DNA from: Symbiodinium natans
Taxonomy: Eukaryota > Sar > Dinophyceae > Suessiales > Symbiodiniaceae
Length of the DNA: 64,000 nucleotides
Reading direction: 5' to 3'
NCBI GenBank assembly: GCA_905221605.1
Contig: CAJNDS010002068.1
Span: 1,360,251 to 1,424,250 of the forward strand
The position numbers and the translations under genes were made by a program. A model generated the notes under the pieces. It was not told where the DNA came from and made no database searches. It worked only from the letters and a program-made list of their open reading frames with translations. The number at the start of each line of letters is the position of its first letter. Positions within the stretch are counted from its first letter, which is position 1. Positions 58,206 to 64,000 of this stretch are shown in pieces.

Positions 58206-58610
58206 CAGAAGGGTTTAGGGCACTAGGGGTTTAGGGGTTTAGGGTTTAGGGGTTTAGGCTTTAGGGTATAGGGTTTTAAGCCCTGAGGGTTTAGGGGTCT
58301 AGGGGTTTAGGGTTTAGGGGTTTTAGGGGTTTAGGGGTCTAGGGGTTTAGGGGTTTGGGGTGAGGGTTTGTGCAAACCCCTGAATCCCTAAAACCTAAAC
58401 CCCGTGTTTTTTGGGGCTTGGGGATCCGGGGTTATATTTCCGTTGACATATACTTAAGTAGATGCTCAATTTCATGAGGCCTATGAAAAAAGCCTAAAGT
58501 TGTGTATGCATCTATCTCTACAAAAGTATACCATGCACCTGAAGCCCTCGCATTTAGACCTTAAACCCTAAGCCCTAAACCCTAAACCCTAAATCCGCCT
58601 GTACCCTAAG

Positions 58611-58728
58611 AGCCAAAGGTACTTCGATGCAGCGTGGCACAAGTGCTTTCTACTGGAGACGAAGAAGTCCGGGCGGCACAAGGTGCCGAAGGGTTGCGGT
58701 CTTCTGAGGCGAAAGCTGCAGACATCCG
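58611..58728 (+). CDS. Exon of an unidentified gene ending at 59421
   Basis: It follows CTAAG and reads SQRYFDAAWHKCFLLETKKS, then GRHKVPKGCGLLRRKLQTSD. Strong coding character, basic. The glycine-rich minus-strand frame 58650-59012 is an artefact of the following CCCCCTAAA array. Confidence 0.55.
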
Positions 58729-58740
58729 ACCCTAAACCCT

Positions 58741-59040
58741 AAACCCCCTAAACCCCCTAAACCCCCTAAACCCCCTAAGCCCCCTAAACCCCCTAAACCC
58801 CTAAACCCCCCAAACCCCCTAAACCCGCTAAACCCGCCTAAACCGCCTAAACCCCCTAAACCCCCCAAACCCCCCAAACCCCCCAAACCCCCCAACCCCC
58901 CTAAACCCCCTAAACCCCCTAAACCCCCTGACCCCCTAAACCCCCTCAACCCCCTAAACCCCCTAAACCCTCCAAACCCCCCAAACCCCCTAAACCCCCT
59001 AAACCCCCTCAACCCCCTAAGCCCCCTAAACCCCCTAAGC
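58741..59040. repeat. CCCCCTAAA / CCCCCCAAA nonamer array
   Basis: About 32 nonamers with point variants (CCGCCTAAA, CCCCTCAAC), followed by pure CCCTAAA heptamers to 59105. Confidence 0.94.
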
Positions 59041-59121
59041 CCTAAGCCCTAAACCCTAAACCCTAAACCCTAAACCCTAAACCCTAAACCCTAAACCCTA
59101 AACCCACCCAAATCCTCAAAG

Positions 59122-59203
59122 GTTCAGTGGGAAGAAGATGGCACCCAGAGCCTGTTGGAAGCAGACTGTGTGCAGCATCGCGGCAAGAGAGAAACGGACC
59201 CAT
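59122..59203 (+). CDS. Exon of an unidentified gene ending at 59421
   Basis: It follows CAAAG and reads VQWEEDGTQSLLEADCVQHR then GKRETDPL up to GGGTTTAGGG. The VQWEEDG start recalls Tudor/SAND-type loops, but this is too weak to assign. Confidence 0.5.
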
Positions 59204-59340
59204 TGGGGTTTAGGGTTTAGGGTTTAGGGTTTAGGGTTTAGGGTTTAGGGTTTAGGGTTTAGGGTTTAGGGTTCAGGGGGGTTGGAGTTTAGGGTTTTGG
59301 GAGTTTGGGTTTTGGTGTTTTTGGCTTTTGGGGTTCACAG

Positions 59341-59421
59341 GCTGCCATGAGGTTGCTGGATACAAAGGAGCTGAGAACGGGAGTCACTTACCTTATGCCC
59401 AGAGAGCAGAATACAGCGTAA
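59341..59421 (+). CDS. Probable last exon of an unidentified gene
   Basis: It follows TTCACAG and reads AAMRLLDTKELRTGVTYLMP then REQNTA and TAA at 59419-59421. With 58117, 58611 and 59122 it could form one gene, or continue from the fusion gene if that does not end at 57310. Confidence 0.5.
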   Translation, partial: AAMRLLDTKELRTGVTYLMPREQNTA

Positions 59422-59469
59422 CTTAGGAATATGGCCAGAGTCAGAATGAGGATCCATATCTAGTCGAAG

Positions 59470-59880
59470 GCATATTCACATTGATCTCTGTGTACCCCAG
59501 CCCCTCCATAACCCTTTCAGGGATTGGATCCGGAACCTCGTCCCCTTAAGAATTGGTAAGTAAATCGCAAGTGCCTTCTCTCTCCGATACCTTTGGGGAG
59601 CTGAAGAAATCACTTTGAGCCTTGCGCGCAATTTCAACTTCCAGCCGCCTTGACAGTGAACCCTATGAAACAAATTTCGCACCCTGAGCAACCCTGGCAC
59701 CTGAAACCTCTCAAGCCCAATAAACCATGCCAAGCACTTAAAACCCATAAGTGTCTAATAGACCTCGTGATGACAAGGTCTTTGGTCAAAAGGGAACAGT
59801 GGAAACCTCTTGCAAGCAAGACGCTTTTATTTGCATGCTCATGCTTGGAGTTTTTGCTCGCTCATTGTAAGCAAGGCTAT
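59470..59880. other. Unique telomere-free spacer after the 59421 stop
   Basis: Lower-GC unique sequence with short open frames on both strands (for example 59650-59880 on +, MTVNPMKQISHPEQPWHLKP). It could be 3' untranslated sequence or a small gene. I see no domain. Confidence 0.3.
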
Positions 59881-60165
59881 CAGAAAACCCTAAACCCCCA
59901 ACCCGAAACCCCAAACCCTAAACCCAAAACCCCAAACCCTAAACCCTAAACCCCAAACCCCAAACCCCAAACCCTAAACCCCAAACCCCAAACCCCAAAC
60001 CCTAAACCCCAAACCCCAAACCCCGAACCCTACACCCAAAACCCCAAACCCGAAACCCCAAACCCAAAACCCTAAACCCCAAACCATAAACCCCAAACCC
60101 CAAACCCTAAACCCCAAACCCCAAAGCCTAAACCTGAACCCTAAACTTCAGGGCTTAGGGTTCAC

Positions 60166-60228
60166 GATGCGCAGGCGGGGGATTCATCCGATCTGGGGCT
60201 CGCCAACAAGGACGGCACGTTGCCTTAG
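60166..60228 (+). CDS. Possible short exon ending in a stop
   Basis: Reads DAQAGDSSDLGLANKDGTLP then TAG at 60226-60228. An isolated island. Confidence 0.35.
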   Translation, partial: DAQAGDSSDLGLANKDGTLP

Positions 60229-60564
60229 AAAGCTTAGGGTTGGTTAGGGCTTAGGGTTTAGGGTTTAGGGTTTAGGGTGTAGGGTGTAGAGTGTGGGGTT
60301 TAGGGTTTAGGGTTTAGGGTTTGGGGTAGTGAGCTCCACGACCCGAAAACCCAGAAGCCCAAAACAACCCAAGTTCCTGGACTCTTGCATGAGGCAGCTT
60401 TGAAAGTCTCCTATCCCAAACGGCGTGTAATTTGACACGACGATCTGGCACCATGGTTTTTGAAGCAAACGAAGTAATAAATAATGCAGCCTAAACCCTA
60501 AACCCGAAACCCGAAAGACTAAACCCTAAACCGTAAACCCTAAACCCTAAACCCTAAACCAGCA

Positions 60565-60675
60565 AACAAACGGTTCGGTTCGGTTCGGTTACGGTTTCTG
60601 TTTCTGCGGTTCGGTTCGGCGGTTCCGGTTTGAGCGACGGTTCCGGACGGTTCGGTTCGCGGTTCGCACGGTTCC
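60565..60675. repeat. CGGTTCGGTT-type short tandem repeat
   Basis: Degenerate repeats of GGTTCG and GGTTCCGG, distinct from the telomeric heptamer family. They mark the change from the telomeric to the satellite region. Confidence 0.85.
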
Positions 60676-60819
60676 ACAAAAAACCTCACACCCTGAGCCA
60701 CCCTAAAACCCCAAGCCCAAAGTTCCCTCACGAGAGAAGAGAAGAGTAGCGTAAAGTACTTCGCGAGAAACACTTGGACACGCTCAGGCGGTCTTGAACG
60801 CCTGACGCCCGCCGACCTC

Positions 60820-60875
60820 CCAAATACGTACCTTTTTTGGGTCTTTCGCCGTAAAGGGCACGTATTTCGGAGGTC

Positions 60876-60908
<33 letters not shown>

Positions 60909-62525
60909 CCAACCTCCCAAATACGTACCTTTTTTTGGGTCCTGAAAACGCCGTAAAGGGCACGTATTTCTTAGGTCGGGCCGTTCCCGGACCGGACCCC
61001 CCCCGGCCGCTGACCTCCCAAATGCGTACCTTTTTTGGGTCTTTTTGGGCCTGAAAACGCCGTAAAGGGCACGCATTTCGGAGGTCGGGCCGTTCCCGGA
61101 CCGGACCCCCCCCCCCCCCCCCCCACCAACCTCCCAAATACGTACCTTTTTTGGGTCTTTTTGGGCCTGAAAACGCCGTAAAGGGCACGTATTTCTTAGG
61201 TCGGGCCGTTCCCGGACCGGACCCCCCCACCCGCCGACTTTGTTGGGTCTTTTTAGGCCTGAAAACGCCGTAAAGGGCATGTATTTCCGAGGTCGGGCCG
61301 TTCCCGGACCGGACCCCCCCCCCCGCCCACCGACCTCCCAAATACGTACCTTTTTTGGGTCTTTTTGGGCCTGAAAACGCCGTAAAGGGCACGTATTTCG
61401 GAGGTCGGGCCGTTCCCGGACTGGACCCCCCCGCCCGCCGACCTCCCAAATACGGCGTAAAGGGCACGTATTTCGGAGGTCGGGCCGTTCCCGACCGGAC
61501 CCCCGCCCGCCGACTCCCAAATACGTACCTTTTTTGGGTCTTTTTGGGCTTGAAAACGCCGTAAAGGGCACGTATTTCTGAGGTCGGGCCGTTCCCGGAC
61601 GGACCCCCCCCCCCCGCCAACCTCCCAAATACGTACCTTTTTTGGGTCTTGGGCCCTGAAAACGCCGTAAAGGGCACGTATTTCTTAGGTCGGGCCGTTC
61701 CCGGACCGGACCCCCCCCCGCCCGCCCGCCGACCTTTTTTGGGTCTTTTTAGGCCTGAAAACGCCGTAAAGGGCATGTATTTCCGAGGTCGGGCCGTTCC
61801 CGACCGGACCCCCGCCCGCCGACCTCCCAAATACGTACCTTGGGCCTGAAAACGCCGTAAAGGGCACGTATTTCGGAGGTGGGGCTGTTCCTTTTGGGCT
61901 TGAAAACGCCGCAAAGGGCACGTATTTCTTAGGTCGGGGGGAGTTCCCGGACCGGACCCCCCCCCCCCGCCCGCCGACCTCCCAAATACGTACGTTTTTG
62001 TGGTTTTTTTGGCTTGAAAACGCCGTAAAGGGAACGTATTTCGGAGGTCGGGCCGTTCCCGGACTGGACCCCCCCGCCCGCCGACCTCCCAAATACGGCG
62101 TAAAGGGCACGTATTTCGGAGGTCGGGCCGTTCCCGACCGGACCCCCGCCCGCCGACCTCCCAAATACGTACCTTTTTTGGGTTTTTTTTTCGGCCTGAA
62201 AACGCCGTAAGAGGCACGTATTTCGGAGGTCGGGCCGTTCCCGGACCGGACCCCCCCCTCTCCGCCAACCTCCCAAATACGTACCTTTTTTTGGGTCTTT
62301 TTGGGCCCTGAAAACGCCGTAAAGGGCACGTATTTCTTAGGTCGGGCCGTTCCCGGACCGGACCCGCCCCCCACCCACCGACCTTTTTTGGGTCTTTTTA
62401 GGCCTGAAAACGCCGTAAAGGGCATGCATTTCCGAGGTCGGGCCGTTCCCGGACCGGACCCCCCCCCCCCCCCCCCGCCCGCCGACCTCCCAAATACGTA
62501 CCTTTTTTGGGTCTTTCTCTTGCCA
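60820..62525. repeat. Satellite of about 17 units, 55-125 bp, each a potential hairpin
   Basis: The unit core is CCAAATACGTACCTTTTTTG, then GGCCTGAAAACGCCGTAAAG, then GGCACGTATTTCGGAGGTCG, then a GC-rich loop with a variable C run. The GGAGGTCGG of one unit pairs with the CCGACCTCC before the next ACGTACC, so consecutive units fold back. Two segments (about 61425-61520 and 62070-62165) are near-identical higher-order copies. The minus strand stays open in all three frames over long stretches (362, 494 and 246 codons), with the same peptides appearing in each frame; I read this as low stop density, not a protein. Confidence 0.93.
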
Positions 62526-62650
62526 ACCGTTAGGTTGAAGAACAGGGGTCTGGGGCGGGGGGTCCAGCCAGGGTGTGTGCAAGTTGGGGCCTAACCCCAC
62601 CTGGCTCTGGTGGCCAACCCCTGCGTTTTTGAGGTCCTGAAAACGCCTGG

Positions 62651-62735
62651 TTGGGCTACTTTTTTGCTCCTTTACGAGAGGGGCGCTTAGGCCAAGCGCC
62701 CCTCTCGTAAAGGTGCAAAACACTACCCAAATTAG
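62651..62735. repeat. Long near-perfect inverted repeat
   Basis: TTTTGCTCCTTTACGAGAGG plus GGCGCTT (62662-62688) and its complement (62694-62720) differ by one base, with a 5-nt loop. Weaker pairing extends outward through TTGGGCTAC / GTAGTGTTTTG-type flanks. It is at the boundary between the satellite and the trinucleotide arrays. Confidence 0.93.
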
Positions 62736-62785
62736 GTGTGTTTCTGTGTGTCTGTCTGTGTGTGAGTGTGTGAATGTGTGCACTA

Positions 62786-62800
62786 GTACTACTACTACTA

Positions 62801-62832
<32 letters not shown>

Positions 62833-62833
62833 G

Positions 62834-62881
<48 letters not shown>

Positions 62882-62882
62882 G

Positions 62883-62913
<31 letters not shown>

Positions 62914-62917
62914 GCTG

Positions 62918-62950
<33 letters not shown>

Positions 62951-63525
62951 TTACTATTACTATTACTATTACTATTACTATTCCTATTACTATTACTACT
63001 ACTATTACGATTATTATTATTATTACTTTTATTATTATTATTACTATTAGTATTACTATTGCTATTACTATTGCTATTACTATTACTATTACTATTACTA
63101 TTACTATTACTATTACTATTATTATTACTATTACTATTACTATTACTATTTTTATTACCTTTACTATTACTATAACTATTACTATAACTATTACTATAAC
63201 TATTACTATTACTATTACTATTACTATTACTATTACTCTTACCATTACTATTACTATTACTATTACTATTTCTATTTCTATTACTATTACTATTAGTATT
63301 ACTAGTACTATTACTATTACTATTACTTTTTTTTACTATTACGACGACGACGACGACTACTACTACACTACTATTAGTACTATTACTACTATTACTACTG
63401 CTAGGATTGCTAGGATTAGTACTACTACTATTATTACTAGTAGTACTACTACTATTACTACTATGAGAAGGACGAGGATGACTTCTACTACTACTACTAC
63501 AGCAACTACTGTTGCTACTACTACG

Positions 63526-63558
<33 letters not shown>

Positions 63559-63692
63559 GCTACTACTAGTACTACTACTACTACTAGTACTACTACTACC
63601 ACTACTACTTCTACTACTACTGCTACTACTACTAGTTCTACCACTACAACTACGACTAGTATAAAGTACGACGACGACTACTACTACTACCG
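62786..63692. repeat. CTA and ATTACT / GAC trinucleotide-based arrays
   Basis: (CTA)n, then (ATTACT)n, then mixed CTA/ACG/ACT triplets over about 900 bp. Leucine- or valine-rich frames on both strands are artefacts. Confidence 0.97.
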
Positions 63693-63828
63693 ACGCGGGT
63701 GCCGAGCGGGGCTTCCCGGCAGCATCCCGTCGCTGTGCGTGTCAGTCCAGTGCCCCACGCATAATTCGTGCCGTGCCCGCCGTACGCTAACGCGGCTACG
63801 GCTTGCTGCCAGCATTAAGCCAATGCAT

Positions 63829-63848
63829 TGTTCTCTGCTCCGTCCCAG
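63829..63848 (+). promoter_or_regulatory. Candidate splice acceptor (possibly trans-splicing) before the last gene
   Basis: GTTCTCTGCTCCGTCCCAG lies just before TAAAATGG. A pyrimidine-rich stretch plus CAG four bases ahead of the first ATG is what a spliced-leader acceptor would look like in a dinoflagellate gene. Position only; no leader sequence is encoded here. Confidence 0.35.
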
Positions 63849-63852
63849 TAAA

Positions 63853-64000
63853 ATGGAGAGTTCGATAGACTGCCGCCGGAGAGTCACTCCACGCGGATGT
63901 TCGTCCGATCTGGCTCCCTCGCCTGAGGCTGCACCTGCCCTGAGTCCGGCTTCTGCATCTGGCTCGCTGAGAGATGTGGCCTTACAAGTACTACCGCATA
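63853..64000 (+). CDS. Start of an unidentified gene, cut by the window edge
   Basis: ATG 63853 opens MESSIDCRRRVTPRGCSSDL, then APSPEAAPALSPASASGSLR, then DVALQVLPH, open to the window end. Context AAAATGG is favourable. Ser/Pro/Ala-rich N-terminus. The upstream minus-strand frame 63687-63887 overlaps and is probably its shadow. Confidence 0.55.
   Translation, partial: MESSIDCRRRVTPRGCSSDLAPSPEAAPALSPASASGSLRDVALQVLPH

Larger units (their letters stand above)
1..60340. repeat. Pervasive interstitial telomeric heptamers (TTTAGGG / CCCTAAA)
   Basis: Blocks of the plant-type telomeric heptamer, pure or with single-base variants, occur every few hundred bases in both orientations. Long pure blocks are near 470-550, 820-875, 2565-2720, 5160-5280, 8180-8305, 18540-18600, 18715-18805, 20762-20860, 29685-29760, 34130-34315, 41460-41565, 43260-43380, 49065-49160 and 59205-59270. 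They fill introns and spacers and stop at exon-like islands. Because orientation flips repeatedly and genes lie between blocks, this is not a terminal telomere. The stretches between listed features hold mainly this material. After 60.3 kb the heptamer almost disappears. Confidence 0.95.

Noticed and set aside
57555-59040. CRISPR-like array
   Set aside because: Regular units without unique spacers; they are octamer and nonamer telomere variants.
60540-62425. Long minus-strand open frames (362, 494 and 246 codons) with repeated RERPDLRNTCPLRRF-type peptides
   Set aside because: They coincide exactly with the satellite and the same peptides occur in all three frames as the unit length shifts. 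The unit simply lacks stops on that strand.
62774-63644. Poly-Leu / poly-Val / Ile-Val frames
   Set aside because: Translations of CTA and ATTACT arrays.
1-64000. tRNA or rRNA genes
   Set aside because: I looked for T-loop GGTTCRANNCC-type motifs with paired stems and for conserved rRNA cores and found none. GGTTCG repeats at 60565-60675 only imitate the T-loop.

Overview
The window reads as nuclear DNA of a photosynthetic dinoflagellate. I see no tRNA, rRNA, CRISPR array or bacterial operon. Four observations point to a dinoflagellate: (i) short GC-rich exons of about 40-250 bp, all on the + strand, separated by introns; (ii) introns that start with GT, GC or GA and end with AG; (iii) a light-harvesting chlorophyll-binding gene; (iv) a protein rich in LANTAWAFAKAGH-type repeats. 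Plant-type telomeric heptamers (TTTAGGG/CCCTAAA) occur in both orientations in nearly every intron and intergenic stretch from 1 to about 60.3 kb, so they do not mark a chromosome end. No species can be fixed from the sequence alone.

Layout. 0-6.8 kb: scattered exons, with a likely 3' end at 6789 and a 1 kb TG/decamer microsatellite inside one intron. 7.4-12.5 kb: about a dozen exon-like islands. 12.9-20.6 kb: another run of exons ending in a 206-bp block that resembles sialyltransferase motif S. 22.4-26.8 kb: scattered exons. 27.96-30.82 kb: a ten-exon light-harvesting gene that can be followed almost end to end. 30.8-34.5 kb: an unidentified multi-exon gene. 34.8-43.7 kb: more exons of at least two unidentified genes. 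44.8-57.3 kb: the best gene, about 16 exons and 1,025 residues, in which a helical-repeat domain is fused to a flavin-dependent monooxygenase. 58.1-60.2 kb: exons of an unidentified gene. 60.8-62.5 kb: a 100-bp satellite. 62.8-63.7 kb: CTA/ATTACT trinucleotide arrays. 63.85 kb: a new gene starting and running off the right edge.

The most interesting system is the introns. In the two gene models that can be spliced by protein continuity, most introns are compact elements of about 80-290 bp (98-122 bp in the fusion gene) with inverted-repeat ends that begin CT and end AG. They sit between 4-bp direct duplications that nearly always start with G (GTGG, GCCA, GTCT, GAAT, GTTC, GATG, GTAT, GCTG, GCTT, GAGC). 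The left duplication supplies the 5' splice site, so whether a donor is GT, GC or GA follows from where the element landed; the AG acceptor is the element's own end. At least ten sequence families recur in different genes. One copy is nested inside another with its own duplication, and some have landed inside telomeric arrays with duplications. Telomeric repeats also fill the middle of many elements and often abut the splice sites. These look like introners (intron-generating, DNA-transposon-like elements) interacting with telomeric repeat addition. Exon boundaries outside the two main models are my own reading of codon-like islands and are less certain.
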